A stretch of 64,000 nt of DNA from JACVCS01 sp038328575 (GTDB taxonomy: Bacteria; Planctomycetota; Phycisphaerae; Phycisphaerales; UBA1924), in NCBI GenBank assembly GCA_038328575.1, contig JBBQMD010000005.1:19137-83136 (forward strand), read 5' to 3'. Made by a program: the position numbers and the translations under genes. Below, piece by piece: positions 16,551 through 25,760 of the stretch. Every line of letters starts with the position of its first letter. Positions within the stretch are counted from its first letter, which is position 1. Below the pieces are notes generated by a model that was not told where the DNA came from, did no database searches, and was given only the letters and a program-made list of their open reading frames with translations.

Positions 16551-18638
16551 GTGAAGAAGCTCGACATCGATGACATCCTCAATGAGCTGGGCATCGATCC
16601 GAACGGGCTCGGAGACGCCCCCGCACGCTCGCGCGCACGACCGATGCCATTCCTCCCCGGCCCCGAAGCCACGCCCGGACCAAACTTCATCGCGCCGCCC
16701 GACGCCAAGGGTCCCGCGAAGCCCGGCCCCGGCTCGCCCGCTCAGGGCAACTTCCTTCCCAACTCCCCCTCCAGCCAGCGCGGCGTCGGCCGCAGCATCA
16801 CCCCGCGGCCCGACGAGCCGACAGAGACGGAGATCGTCTCCACGCGCCCGCCCGCGCAATCGCCGAGCCCCATCGGCGACGCGATGACCTCCATCCATCA
16901 GCCGGATCAGCCCGGCGCGCTCACCAACAGCGAGCTCACGGATCTGCTGCTCTCCAGCGGCGCCGCGACCCAGCAGCAAATGGCCGGCGCGCAGCAGATC
17001 ATGCGCCAGTCTCAGGGCAAGCGATTGCTCGACGTGCTCGTCGAGCAGGGCGCACTGGAGGCCAAGGTCCAGGAGTGCATCGCGACGGTCTCGGGCATGG
17101 GCTTTGAAGCCGTGGACCTGGGCAAGGGCCTCGAAGGCGGCTTTGACGGCAAGCTCATCCAGCGCCTCACCCTCGAGTTCTGCCAGCAGCACATGGTGCT
17201 CCCGCTGCGTCAGGAGGGCATGCGCCCTGTCATCGGCGTCACACGCCCCGACACCGCGTTCTTGTCTGACGAGATCCGACGGCGCCTCGGCGTGCCCGCG
17301 GTCAAGCTCACTCTGGTCACGGCCTTTGACGTGCGCGGCGCGCTGGAGATTGTCGGCGGGCCGATGAAGTCCCAGGGCGAGGACGATGTCAACGACATCC
17401 TCAGCTCCGTCCAGGAGACCGACGTCCAGGTCGAGAAAAAGAGCGAGAGCGAGGTCGATCTCGAACGCGCCGCTGGCGAGAACCCGGTCATCCGCTACGT
17501 GAACTACATCATCCAGCAGGCGGTCAAAGAGGGCGCCAGCGATATCCATATCGAGCCCGGCGACAAGAAGATGAAGGTGCGATTCCGCATCGATGGCGAG
17601 CTCTACGAGATGATGCAGCCGCCCCCGGCCATGTCCGCCGCAATCACCTCGCGCATCAAGATCATCGCGAACCTCGACATCTCCGAGCGCCGCATGCCCC
17701 AAGACGGGCGCATCCGCTGCGCCGTCGCGGGGCGCAAGCTCGACCTTCGCGTCTCGACCCTGCCCTGCGGCTACGGCGAGAAGGTCGTCATGCGAATCCT
17801 CGACACACGCTCCATCAACGTCAAGCTCGAAGACCTCGGCTTTGACGAGAACACGATGCAGCTCTGGCGCGGGCTCATCAACGCGCCGCACGGCATCGTG
17901 CTGGTCACCGGCCCCACCGGCTCGGGCAAAACCACCACGCTCTATTCCTCGATCCGCACCCTCGACAAGACGTCGATGAACATCTCGACCGTCGAAGACC
18001 CTATCGAATATCACCTCGACGGCATCACGCAGACGCAGATGCACGACAAGATCGGCATGAACTTTGCCCGCGCGCTCAAGGCCCTGCTGCGCCAAGACCC
18101 GGACGTGATCATGCTGGGCGAAATCCGTGATCAGGAGACCGCCGTGACCGCCGTCCAGGCGGCGCTCACGGGTCACTTGGTGCTCAGCACGCTTCACACC
18201 AACGACGCGCCCAGCTCGATCACGCGACTGGTCAACATCGGCCTCGAGCCCTTCCTCGTCGCAGCGGCGGTCAACGGCGTGCTCGCCCAGCGACTGCTCC
18301 GCAAGCTCTGCCCGGTCTGCAAGTTCGAGAAAGAGCCGAGCGAAGAGATGAAGGAGTTCCTGCAAATGCAGGGGATGCCGATAGACAAGCTCTGGACCAG
18401 CAAGGGCTGCGACAAGTGCCGCAACAGCGGTTACTCGGGGCGCGTGGGCATCTACGAACTGCTCGTGGTCGACGATCAGCTCCGCGACTTCGTCGTCCGC
18501 AGCCCCAACGTTGCCGAGCTGCGCCGCCTCTGCGCCGAACGCGGCATGACCACGCTTCGCGCCGACGGCCTCAAAAAGACCGCGTCGGGCAAGACCAGCG
18601 TTGAAGAAGTCTTGCGCGTCACCGAGAGCGCGATGTAA
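16551..18638 (+). CDS. pilB: Type IV pilus/type II secretion assembly ATPase (PilB/GspE)
   Basis: 695 residues starting at GTG 16551, just after GGAGAG. A disordered Pro-rich N-terminus (to about 120) is followed by an MshEN/GspE N-terminal domain (about 125-270) and the secretion ATPase core: GASDIHIEP (328-336), Walker A GPTGSGKT (454-461), the Asp-box region STVEDPIEY (479-487), Walker B LRQDPDVIMLGEIRD (513-527) and the His box TGHLVLSTLHTND (540-552). Two cysteine pairs (C587/C590, C620/C623) form the zinc site typical of PilB/GspE. It powers pseudopilin or pilin polymerisation. Whether the system is a pilus or a T2SS cannot be settled without the pilins and secretin. Confidence 0.9.
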   Translation: MKKLDIDDILNELGIDPNGLGDAPARSRARPMPFLPGPEATPGPNFIAPPDAKGPAKPGPGSPAQGNFLPNSPSSQRGVGRSITPRPDEPTETEIVSTRPPAQSPSPIGDAMTSIHQPDQPGALTNSELTDLLLSSGAATQQQMAGAQQIMRQSQGKRLLDVLVEQGALEAKVQECIATVSGMGFEAVDLGKGLEGGFDGKLIQRLTLEFCQQHMVLPLRQEGMRPVIGVTRPDTAFLSDEIRRRLGVPAVKLTLVTAFDVRGALEIVGGPMKSQGEDDVNDILSSVQETDVQVEKKSESEVDLERAAGENPVIRYVNYIIQQAVKEGASDIHIEPGDKKMKVRFRIDGELYEMMQPPPAMSAAITSRIKIIANLDISERRMPQDGRIRCAVAGRKLDLRVSTLPCGYGEKVVMRILDTRSINVKLEDLGFDENTMQLWRGLINAPHGIVLVTGPTGSGKTTTLYSSIRTLDKTSMNISTVEDPIEYHLDGITQTQMHDKIGMNFARALKALLRQDPDVIMLGEIRDQETAVTAVQAALTGHLVLSTLHTNDAPSSITRLVNIGLEPFLVAAAVNGVLAQRLLRKLCPVCKFEKEPSEEMKEFLQMQGMPIDKLWTSKGCDKCRNSGYSGRVGIYELLVVDDQLRDFVVRSPNVAELRRLCAERGMTTLRADGLKKTASGKTSVEEVLRVTESAM

Positions 18639-18725
18639 GCGGAAATCGGAGCCGATGGCGTCCGACGCGCCCAGCCGGGTTGGCGGTACACTGCGCTTTG
18701 ACCGTTCAAAGCCCAGGAGTCTGCC

Positions 18726-20852
18726 ATGCCTGACGCCGCGCCCGCCCTGCCGGAAGACCGTTCCAACACCGCCGTGCTTTTGCAGGAGACGCGGGTGTTT
18801 CCGCCGCCGCCGCCGGGGAGTGTCGGGTTTGATCGCTGGCTCGTCCCGTCGATGGAGGCATATCGCCAGCTGCACGCGAGATCGATCCAGCAGCCCGAGG
18901 CGTTCTGGGCGGACGAGGCCCGCAACCTTTCGTGGTTCACCCCCTGGCACACCGTGGTTGAGTGGCAGGCGCCCGACGCCAAGTGGTTCGTCGGTGGCGA
19001 GCTGAACGCCTGCTACAACTGCGTCGATCGACACGTGCAAGCCGGTCATGGCGAGCAAGTCGCGATCATCTGGGAAGGCGAGCCCGTGTCGCCCCGCACG
19101 AGTCACCCCGCGCCGGGCAGCGCATACGCCCACGAGCCGGAGATCAAGCGGCTCACTTATCGCGAGCTGCAGATCCACGTCAGCCGCTGCGCAAACGCGC
19201 TCAAGGGCATGGGCGTCAAGAAGGGCGACGTCGTCACCATCTACATGCCGATGATCCCCGAGCTGGCCATCGCCATGCTCGCCTGCGCCCGCATCGGCGC
19301 CGCCCACTCGGTCATCTTCGGCGGCTTCGCGCCGCAGGCCATCACCGAGCGTGTGACCGACGCCCACTCGCGCGTCATCATCACCGCCGACGCCGGCTTC
19401 CGGCGCGGCGACGTCGTCCCGCTTCAGAAGAACGTTGAGGACAGCGTCACTCAGCTCGCCAACCACGGGCACATCGTCAACCACGTCCTGGTCGTTCGCC
19501 GCTCCGGCCAGCAGTCTGCGCAAGAACAATTCACCACCGGCGCAGTTCACTGCGCCAGCACCAGGTTTCACTGGTGGCACGAAGCCGTCGAGCGCGCCTC
19601 AGACTCCTGCCCCTGCGCCGCGATGGACAGCGAGGACATGCTCTTCCTGCTCTACACCTCCGGCTCCACCGGCAAGCCCAAGGGCATCGTGCACACCACC
19701 GGCGGCTACCTCGCGTATGTCAACATGACCGCGCGCCTCACCTTCAACCTCATCCCCGACACCGGCCAGGTCTTCTGGTGCAGCGCCGACATCGGCTGGA
19801 TCACCGGCCATTCCTACGTGCTCTACGCCCTGCTCATGAATCGCGTCCCCACGCTCATGTATGAGGGCGCCCCCAACTTCCCCCGCAACGACCGCTTCTG
19901 GGACATCATCGCCCGCCATCGCGTCACGCACTTTTACACCGCGCCCACCGCGATCCGCACGTTCATGAAGTGGGGCGACGAACACCCCGCCAAGCACGAT
20001 CTCTCGTGCCTGAAAATCCTCGGCACCGTTGGCGAGCCGATCAACCCCGAAGCCTGGATGTGGTACCACAAGCACATCGGGCGCGAGCGTTGCCCCATCG
20101 TCGACACCTATTGGCAAACCGAAACCGGCGGTCACGTCTGCACGCCGCTGCCCGGCGCGATCGCCACCAAGCCCGGCTCCTGTACCGTCCCGATGCTCGG
20201 GATCGACGCCGCAATTGTCAACGAACAGGGCGAGGAACTCGGCCCGGACAAGGGCGGCCTCTTCGTCATCCGCAAGCCCTGGCCCGGCATGCTCCGCGGG
20301 GTCTACGGCAACCGCGAGCGCTTCATCTCCAACTACTTTGGCCGCCTCAAAGACCGCGCCACCGGCCAGCCGCTCTACTTCTCCGCCGACGGCGCCCGCC
20401 GTGATCGCGACGGCTACTTCTGGGTTCAAGGTCGCGTCGACGACGTGATCAAAGTCAGCGGGCATCTGCTGGGCACGATGGAAGTCGAGAGCGCGCTGGT
20501 GAGTCATCCCTTCGTCGCCGAGGCCGCGGTCGTCGGTTACCCGCACGAGATCAAGGGCAGCGCCATCTGCGCCTTCGTCACCCTGCGCGGCACCTGGCAC
20601 GCACAGCACCCCAATCAGAACCCCGGCGACGACCTTCGCAAAGCCCTCATCGCCCACGTGCGCAAAGAAGTCGGCCCCATCGCCCAGCCCGACCAGGTCC
20701 GTTTCACCGAATCGCTCCCCAAAACTCGCAGCGGAAAGATCATGCGCCGCCTGCTGCGCGATGTCGCCCTGGGCGTGGAGAAGATCACGCAGGACACGTC
20801 AACGCTGGAGGACTTCAGCGTGGTGGCAAAGCTGCGGGCGGACGACGAGTGA
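18726..20852 (+). CDS. acs: Acetyl-CoA synthetase
   Basis: 708 residues, AMP-forming ligase of the ANL superfamily. LLYTSGSTGKPKGIVHTTGG (from about 308) is the acetate-specific AMP-binding motif. Other signatures are WWHEAVERAS, WCSADIGWITGHSYVLYA, YEGAPNFP, VDTYWQTETGG and, near the end, KTRSGKIMRRLLR, where Lys671 is the conserved lysine regulated by acetylation. It makes acetyl-CoA from acetate, ATP and CoA. AGGAG lies 6 nt before the ATG. The protein is about 55 residues longer than the usual ~650, with extra residues before LTYREL and after VVRRSGQQ. It converges with rnc, 24 bp apart. Confidence 0.95.
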   Translation: MPDAAPALPEDRSNTAVLLQETRVFPPPPPGSVGFDRWLVPSMEAYRQLHARSIQQPEAFWADEARNLSWFTPWHTVVEWQAPDAKWFVGGELNACYNCVDRHVQAGHGEQVAIIWEGEPVSPRTSHPAPGSAYAHEPEIKRLTYRELQIHVSRCANALKGMGVKKGDVVTIYMPMIPELAIAMLACARIGAAHSVIFGGFAPQAITERVTDAHSRVIITADAGFRRGDVVPLQKNVEDSVTQLANHGHIVNHVLVVRRSGQQSAQEQFTTGAVHCASTRFHWWHEAVERASDSCPCAAMDSEDMLFLLYTSGSTGKPKGIVHTTGGYLAYVNMTARLTFNLIPDTGQVFWCSADIGWITGHSYVLYALLMNRVPTLMYEGAPNFPRNDRFWDIIARHRVTHFYTAPTAIRTFMKWGDEHPAKHDLSCLKILGTVGEPINPEAWMWYHKHIGRERCPIVDTYWQTETGGHVCTPLPGAIATKPGSCTVPMLGIDAAIVNEQGEELGPDKGGLFVIRKPWPGMLRGVYGNRERFISNYFGRLKDRATGQPLYFSADGARRDRDGYFWVQGRVDDVIKVSGHLLGTMEVESALVSHPFVAEAAVVGYPHEIKGSAICAFVTLRGTWHAQHPNQNPGDDLRKALIAHVRKEVGPIAQPDQVRFTESLPKTRSGKIMRRLLRDVALGVEKITQDTSTLEDFSVVAKLRADDE

Positions 20853-20876
20853 TGGCACTGACAGCGTCTGTGACTC

Positions 20877-21581
20877 TCACGCTCCAACCCCATCACCCAG
20901 CATCCCCAGCGTCCGCAGCGCCCGCTCCGCCGCCGCCTGCTCTGCGATCTTCTTGCTCGCGCCCCACGCGCCGTCAAACTGCGTCTCGCCCACTCGCGCC
21001 GCGATGAGAAAGTGCTTGGAGTGGTCGGGGCCCCGCTCCTCGATCACGATGTACTGCGGCGAGTTGCCCGCACCCTGCTGCGCGTGATGCTGCAGCAGCG
21101 ACTTGTAGTTCTCCTGGTGCTTGCTCGCCTCCGCCTCGCGAATCATCGGCTCCACCAGCGGCACGATGAACGCCCGCGCCTTCTCGATCCCCGCGTCCAG
21201 AAACAGCGCCGCGATGACGCTCTCCAGAGCCGCCGCCGCGAGGCTCATCGGCACCGTCGCGCCGGGGCTGCGCATCCCCTTGCCAAGCTGCAAGTGCAGG
21301 TGCAGCCCCATCGCCACCGCGAGCTGCGCGCACGTCTCGCGCGACACGACCTTGGACTTGATCTTGGTCATCTCCCCTTCGAGCATTTCCGGGTAGAGCT
21401 GATAGATTCGCTCGCAGGTGATCAGCCCGAGGACCGCGTCACCCAAAAACTCCATGCGCTCGTTGCTCACCGCTCGCGTATCGGCGACGCTCGCGTGCCG
21501 CACCGCGACGCGCACCAGGTCGCGATCCGTGAATCGGTGGTTCACGAGCGCTTCGATCAATTCGATATCCGGCTGACTCAT
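20877..21581 (-). CDS. rnc: Ribonuclease III
   Basis: 234 residues from ATG 21581; the frame opens at 21620, but the extra residues are not conserved. The catalytic signature ERMEFLGDAV (41-50), a later ALESVIAALFLDAG with the second acidic cluster, and a C-terminal dsRNA-binding domain (about 155-230, NYKSLLQHHAQ through SKKIAEQAAAERAL) make this a complete RNase III. It processes rRNA precursors and structured mRNAs. No clear Shine-Dalgarno is seen. Its 3' end faces acs. Confidence 0.95.
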   Translation of the reverse strand: MSQPDIELIEALVNHRFTDRDLVRVAVRHASVADTRAVSNERMEFLGDAVLGLITCERIYQLYPEMLEGEMTKIKSKVVSRETCAQLAVAMGLHLHLQLGKGMRSPGATVPMSLAAAALESVIAALFLDAGIEKARAFIVPLVEPMIREAEASKHQENYKSLLQHHAQQGAGNSPQYIVIEERGPDHSKHFLIAARVGETQFDGAWGASKKIAEQAAAERALRTLGMLGDGVGA

Positions 21582-21982
21582 CGGGCGCCGCCTGTTCTCA
21601 CGATCACCCGGCCCGCACACGCCCGCGATGGTGGGGCGTGCGCAGGGATGCGGCTGTGCGGCGCGTCGCGCCGCCCGTGACTAATGGTGACAGGGCTCGC
21701 CCGCTACGGCCCCGCGACGCACGTCGCGAATCGGCCGCGGCGGGTAATCCCGGCCACGCTTGACGTCACTATCGTGCCGCGCATTCGCCAAACATCAAGC
21801 CGATCCGCTCCCCGGCCTCAATGTTCGGGACAAATACGGCGTGTTTCTGCACGCTCCCCACTTGGCCTCGCCCCGGTTGCGGGCTAGTATCTCGACCCGT
21901 CGCGGGCCCCCCCGTGACGCTGACCCGCTCGCACCAACGATCGCCCCCAAGCGATCCGCATCCGTTCACGAAAGGCCGACCC
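21582..21982. other. Divergent promoter region between rnc and rpmH
   Basis: No gene supported. It should contain the promoters of rnc (leftward) and rpmH (rightward); only the latter is clear (21862-21890). Confidence 0.5.
21862..21890 (+). promoter_or_regulatory. Predicted sigma-70-type promoter of rpmH
   Basis: TTGGCC at 21862-21867 and TAGTAT at 21885-21890 with a 17-nt spacer, about 95 bp before the rpmH start. The same -10 sequence, TAGTAT with a 17-nt spacer, precedes mqnC. Confidence 0.5.
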
Positions 21983-22141
21983 ATGGGCATGGCATATCCA
22001 AAGCGTATCTCCCGCGTCAAGCGCAAGCGCTCGATCGGGTTTCGCGCTCGCATGAAGACCAAGCCCGGCCGCAAGCTGATGAACCGCAAGCGCCGCGTCG
22101 GCCGCAGCCTCAATGTTGCCGATAAGAAGCGCGGCTACTAA
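21983..22141 (+). CDS. rpmH: 50S ribosomal protein bL34
   Basis: 52 residues, strongly basic. The core RKRSIGFRARMKTKPGRKLM followed by NRKRRVGRSL matches bL34 along its length. The N-terminus (MGMAYPKRISRV) replaces the common MKRTxQPS; ATG 21989 is an alternative start. AAAGG lies 7 nt upstream. Followed by a strong intrinsic terminator. rnpA, which usually follows rpmH, is absent here. Confidence 0.93.
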   Translation: MGMAYPKRISRVKRKRSIGFRARMKTKPGRKLMNRKRRVGRSLNVADKKRGY

Positions 22142-22171
22142 ATCCCGCGTCTCCCATCCTCCGCATCCACA

Positions 22172-22207
22172 AAGGCGAGCGCTCTCTGCGTTCGCCTTGT
22201 TCTTTTG
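22172..22207 (+). terminator. Rho-independent terminator after rpmH
   Basis: Ten-base-pair stem (AAGGCGAGCG at 22172-22181, CGTTCGCCTT at 22189-22198, one G-T pair) with a 7-nt loop, followed by GTTCTTTTG. It may also serve the convergent HD-GYP gene. Confidence 0.75.
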
Positions 22208-22246
22208 TGGTCTTGCAGGCACGCGGCTCAATGAACTTCAAATGTC

Positions 22247-22954
22247 TTACTCGGGCTTCTTGCCCCCGGCCCCCGCCCGCTCACCATCACAATCTCCGGC
22301 TTGACCCGGCGCCGTCACCGCCGCGGCCAGATGGTCGAACACCCTCACCGGGCACTCGTCGTTGTAGTAGTGCAGGATCCAGTCCAGCGAGCCCCCAGCG
22401 TACAGCTCGCCGAACATTGTCACCGCGTCGGCGTCGTAGCGCGTCCCCGCGCCCGCGCGAAGCTCTGTCATTGCCCGCTCAGCCGCCGCTTCGCCAATGG
22501 TCTGGCGATACGGGCGAACGCTCGTCATCGCGTCAAACGAATCGATCACCGCAAAGAACCGCGCCACCAGGGGGATCTGGGCCGCGCGCAGCTTGTCCGG
22601 ATACCCGAGCCCGTCGGGGCGCTCGTGATGATGCCGCACCAGTTCGAGCACGATCTCATCGGTCTCGCCCATCTCGGTGAGTCGCTGGTGCCCACGCTCC
22701 GGGTGCGTCTGAATGATCAGTCGCTCCTCGTCAGTCAGGGCGCCAGGCTTCTGCAGGATCGCATCTGGGATCTCGATCTTGCCGTAGTCGTGCAGCGCCG
22801 CCCCGCGCGTAACGCGTTCGATCGTCGGATGGTCCAGCCCCGCGCGATCCGCAACCGCCCGCGCGTATAACGCAACCCGCCAGGTGTGCGCGGCCGTCGA
22901 GTGATCCTTCACCTCAATCAGCTTCACCAAGTTCGCAATCAGATCATTGTCCAC
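22247..22954 (-). CDS. HD-GYP domain phosphodiesterase (single domain)
   Basis: 235 residues. HTWRV, GAALHDYGKIEIPD (HD motif), HPERGHQ, HHHERPDGLGYPDKL (the HHExxDGxGYP motif) and SFDAMTSVRPYR are all present, so the cyclic-di-GMP phosphodiesterase signature looks intact. No sensor or receiver domain is attached; the first ~15 residues start directly in the HD fold. The start is GTG 22954 without a Shine-Dalgarno; TAGAAT ends 6 nt upstream on the coding strand, suggesting a leaderless mRNA. The C-terminal ~25 residues are a Gly/Ala/Lys tail. Confidence 0.85.
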   Translation of the reverse strand: MDNDLIANLVKLIEVKDHSTAAHTWRVALYARAVADRAGLDHPTIERVTRGAALHDYGKIEIPDAILQKPGALTDEERLIIQTHPERGHQRLTEMGETDEIVLELVRHHHERPDGLGYPDKLRAAQIPLVARFFAVIDSFDAMTSVRPYRQTIGEAAAERAMTELRAGAGTRYDADAVTMFGELYAGGSLDWILHYYNDECPVRVFDHLAAAVTAPGQAGDCDGERAGAGGKKPE

Positions 22955-23070
22955 GCACCGATTCTACGGAGACTCATGCAACCCCCCCGGGTTGGCACAT
23001 GAAACCGCCATCACACGATGTGGCATGCAGGTAGCTCTACACGCTTCCAGATGCTTCTTGGACCCCGTGA

Positions 23071-23100
23071 ATAAAAAACCCCATGACTTGCATCACGGGG
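23071..23100 (-). terminator. Rho-independent terminator after the PEP-CTERM-like gene
   Basis: Read leftward: CCCCGTGA, a 6-nt loop, TCATGGGG (8-bp stem with one G-T pair), then six T residues. It lies 50 bp after the stop of the leftward gene at 23150. Confidence 0.85.
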
Positions 23101-23149
23101 CTCTCCTCTTCAAAGACTCACGTTCAATCCTGCGGCGACTTCTATCGCC

Positions 23150-23944
23150 TCACGCCCGACGACGACGACCCGCCGCCAGCAGGCCGAGCCCCAGCACGCT
23201 AGCGCTGCCGGGCGTGGGGATGCCGTTGAAGCCCAGGACGCCGTTGATCTCGTCGTCACCGTCATTGATGAGCCCGCCGGGTCCGCCGTGGATGATCGAT
23301 GCGTAGCGGAAACTGTTGCCGTTGTTGGTGCCCACAACGTACGTGAAGCCGTCCCACTGGATGCCCAAGTTGGTCTGGAAACCTTCCAGGAAGACGCGCA
23401 GCACGCTCGCCTGAGTCCAGTTGACCAGGTCGTTGGAGAGATACACCGTCGACTCGATCGCTTCCTGCGGAAGCGGGCCGTGATCGATGGTCGGGAAGAC
23501 CGCCGCCGAGGTCACCGGGCGACCGAAATCAAACACCGTGTCACCCACAGTGCCCGATGACTGGATCCAGTGATTGTCGATCGCATTCGCTGCGGCGAAC
23601 ACGTTGGGTCCCGGCGTGGTGTAGGCGTACCCGCCAACACCCGTCAGGTCCAGCGAAGTGCCGGTCGCGGTCGACGCGTTCGCCCAGGCGGTGGGCAGCA
23701 GCGTGGACTGCACGAAGCCGGTCGTATCGAAGATCCCATCGTCCAGAAGCCCGTTGGTGATCACCTGCGTGCGCGTCGCCAGCGTGTCCGAGCCGTAGTA
23801 CAGGTTCGCAAACGTGCCGATGGTCGCGCCTTGAAACACGCGCGGGTCATTCGGATCAACAAGCGGCGTCGCGCTCGCGACGCCCGTGAGCGCAAGCAAA
23901 GCCAAAGTCCCGACAACAGAACGATGAGTACACAAAGATGACAT
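23150..23944 (-). CDS. Secreted protein with PEP-CTERM-like sorting tail
   Basis: 264 residues. N-terminal signal peptide (VVGTLALLALTGVASA). The C-terminus, IPTPGSASVLGLGLLAAGRRRR, has the three-part architecture of PEP-CTERM signals: a PTPG motif, a hydrophobic stretch and an Arg cluster. Such proteins are cut and anchored or released by exosortase; no exosortase is in the window. The mature region is Gly/Thr/Asn-rich and beta-like, without a known catalytic motif. GGAGGAGA precedes the ATG and a good terminator follows, so this is a stand-alone unit. The molecular function is unknown. Confidence 0.75.
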   Translation of the reverse strand: MSSLCTHRSVVGTLALLALTGVASATPLVDPNDPRVFQGATIGTFANLYYGSDTLATRTQVITNGLLDDGIFDTTGFVQSTLLPTAWANASTATGTSLDLTGVGGYAYTTPGPNVFAAANAIDNHWIQSSGTVGDTVFDFGRPVTSAAVFPTIDHGPLPQEAIESTVYLSNDLVNWTQASVLRVFLEGFQTNLGIQWDGFTYVVGTNNGNSFRYASIIHGGPGGLINDGDDEINGVLGFNGIPTPGSASVLGLGLLAAGRRRRA

Positions 23945-24166
23945 GGAAGATCTCCTCCATCTCAGAACGTTTCACGGATTGCCCGGAGAGAGCCGAGCAT
24001 GCCGCGGCGCGAGTGTGCTCCGTTTCCAGACCAACTCGCTTCACGCTGAGAGACTACAACCGTCCGCCCCTCAGGCCAGTAGATTAGCGGCTATTCAGGG
24101 ACACCCCGTGAAGCCCGTACTGGCCGCAACAACTTCGCGCAACGAAGCAACGCGATCGCGGGATGA

Positions 24167-25675
24167 CTACGTCGCGGAGCCCGCGGCCGCGACCGTCAAC
24201 GACACCTTCGTTGCCTTTGGCGCCTGCTGATGCATCTTCTGAGCGCGATGCGCGGACCAATCCGTGACGCGCAGATCGGGCGAGCCCGGCCCGTCGTGAA
24301 CTCGCAGGATGTCATACGTGTTGTTGCGCTGCGCCGGAATGTGGCCCGCTCCCCGGATCAGGTGACAGAGCACCGGCTCATCAAGGCAATACGTCGTGCC
24401 CGCGGAGCTCACGACGTTTTCTTCCATCATCACGCTGCCCATATCGTTGGCGCCGTACGCCAGCGCGACCTGCCCGATGTGCGGCCCCATCGTGACCCAG
24501 CTGGCGCCGATCGAATAGACGTTGTCTAAATAGAGCCGGCTCAGCGCCTGCGTGCGCAGGTAGTCGGTGCTGCCGGTCATGCGCACGCGCTTGCCGAACA
24601 GGTGCGCCGTCGGATAGCGCTCTCGATCCATGGCGTCGTAGTTCAGCGCGTCCGCCGCGCGCTGCCCCGCCGGCGCGCCGCGATCCGAAGCGCCCGCGCG
24701 GCCAAAGTCCCACGCCCGCGCCACCGCATCGCCCGGGAACTCCTGCGTCAGCTCGCGCTCGTCTGCGCCCCAATCCGGCACCCGCCCCAAGGGCGTGTTC
24801 TCACGCTGGAACGGCCAGGAGATGAACGACACGTAGTGCCCATAGGGCGTGCCCGATCGCGAGGGTGCGCCGTCAAACGCCAGCGATTTGTCCTGCCAGG
24901 TGCGCACGAGGTCCATGTGGTGGACGCGATCGACCGGGCTCTCGATGTGCCCGAACATCATGGTGGCGCTGGTGAACATGCCCAGCGAATGCGCCGCGTG
25001 CATGACGGTGAGCCAACTCTCGGCGTCGCACTTGCCCAGACCGATCTTGCGCCGCACGGGGTCGGCGAAGATCTCGCCGCCACCGCCCGGGAGCGAGTCG
25101 AGGCCGGCGTTCTTCAAGCGCACCAGCACCCAGCGAACCTTGTCCTCCAGCGTGTCCCCCGGCGGGTTGAAGAAGTGGACAAACTCGATCATCTCCGGCG
25201 GGCTGAAGGCGTGTACGTGTACACCCGGGTACTTGGACTTGATCGAGGTCAGCAGCTCGGTGTACCAGCTCAGCGGGAGCGCGGGATTCATGCCGCCCTG
25301 CATAAGGATCTGCGTGCCGCCGATGGCGACCAGCTCCGCGATCTTCTGGTGAATCGTCTCATAAGAGAGCGTGTACGCGTCGCTGTCGCCCTCGTCGCGC
25401 CGGAAGGCGCAGAACGTGCAGCGCGCGTTGCAGACGTTGGTGTAGTTGATGTTCCGATCGATCACGTACGTTCGCAGGTGATCCGCGTGCAGCACCCGAG
25501 CCCGCGCATCCGCCCAGCGGCCGAGCTCGCTCAAGGGCATCTTGTGGTACAGCTCGACCGCCTGCTCCGGCGTGAGGCGCGCCGCCCCCGCGACCACTGC
25601 GTGCAACAGCCCGCTGTCAAGGCCGGGCAGGTGCGCGTGAGTCGCGAGAAGATCGCCGAGGCTCGGGTGTGCCAT
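24167..25675 (-). CDS. mqnC: Cyclic dehypoxanthinyl futalosine synthase (radical SAM)
   Basis: 502 residues from ATG 25675. The radical SAM cluster motif is C82-x3-C86-x2-C89 (CNARCTFCAF). ILMQGGMNP, HAFSPPEMIEF, GLDSLPGGGGEI, SATMMFGHIE, and late SRLYLDNVYSIGASWV plus GANDMGSVMMEENVVS are diagnostic for MqnC, which cyclises dehypoxanthine futalosine in menaquinone synthesis. The usual length is near 370. The extra length lies mainly between FISWPFQRENTPLGR and STDYLRTQALSRL (about 65-70 residues) and in the N- and C-termini. mqnB is elsewhere in the window. Driven by the promoter at 25714-25742. Confidence 0.88.
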   Translation of the reverse strand: MAHPSLGDLLATHAHLPGLDSGLLHAVVAGAARLTPEQAVELYHKMPLSELGRWADARARVLHADHLRTYVIDRNINYTNVCNARCTFCAFRRDEGDSDAYTLSYETIHQKIAELVAIGGTQILMQGGMNPALPLSWYTELLTSIKSKYPGVHVHAFSPPEMIEFVHFFNPPGDTLEDKVRWVLVRLKNAGLDSLPGGGGEIFADPVRRKIGLGKCDAESWLTVMHAAHSLGMFTSATMMFGHIESPVDRVHHMDLVRTWQDKSLAFDGAPSRSGTPYGHYVSFISWPFQRENTPLGRVPDWGADERELTQEFPGDAVARAWDFGRAGASDRGAPAGQRAADALNYDAMDRERYPTAHLFGKRVRMTGSTDYLRTQALSRLYLDNVYSIGASWVTMGPHIGQVALAYGANDMGSVMMEENVVSSAGTTYCLDEPVLCHLIRGAGHIPAQRNNTYDILRVHDGPGSPDLRVTDWSAHRAQKMHQQAPKATKVSLTVAAAGSAT

Positions 25676-25713
25676 GGATTGTGAATCCTGAAAGGGAAGC
25701 GGCCGAACTTTCA

Positions 25714-25742
25714 ATACTAAGTGAAACTTGACGCCGAATCAA
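25714..25742 (-). promoter_or_regulatory. Predicted sigma-70-type promoter of mqnC
   Basis: On the leftward strand TTGATT (25742-25737), a 17-nt spacer and TAGTAT (25719-25714), about 39 bp before the mqnC ATG. Confidence 0.6.
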
Positions 25743-25760
25743 GCCCGAGGTGTCTTCTAG

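Noticed and set aside
16041..19580. A 1179-codon open frame on the minus strand
   Set aside because: It lies opposite pilP-like, pilB and acs, all of which have clear family motifs. The antisense product has no recognisable domain and a composition (Asp/Val/His/Arg/Gly) typical of complements of GC-rich genes.
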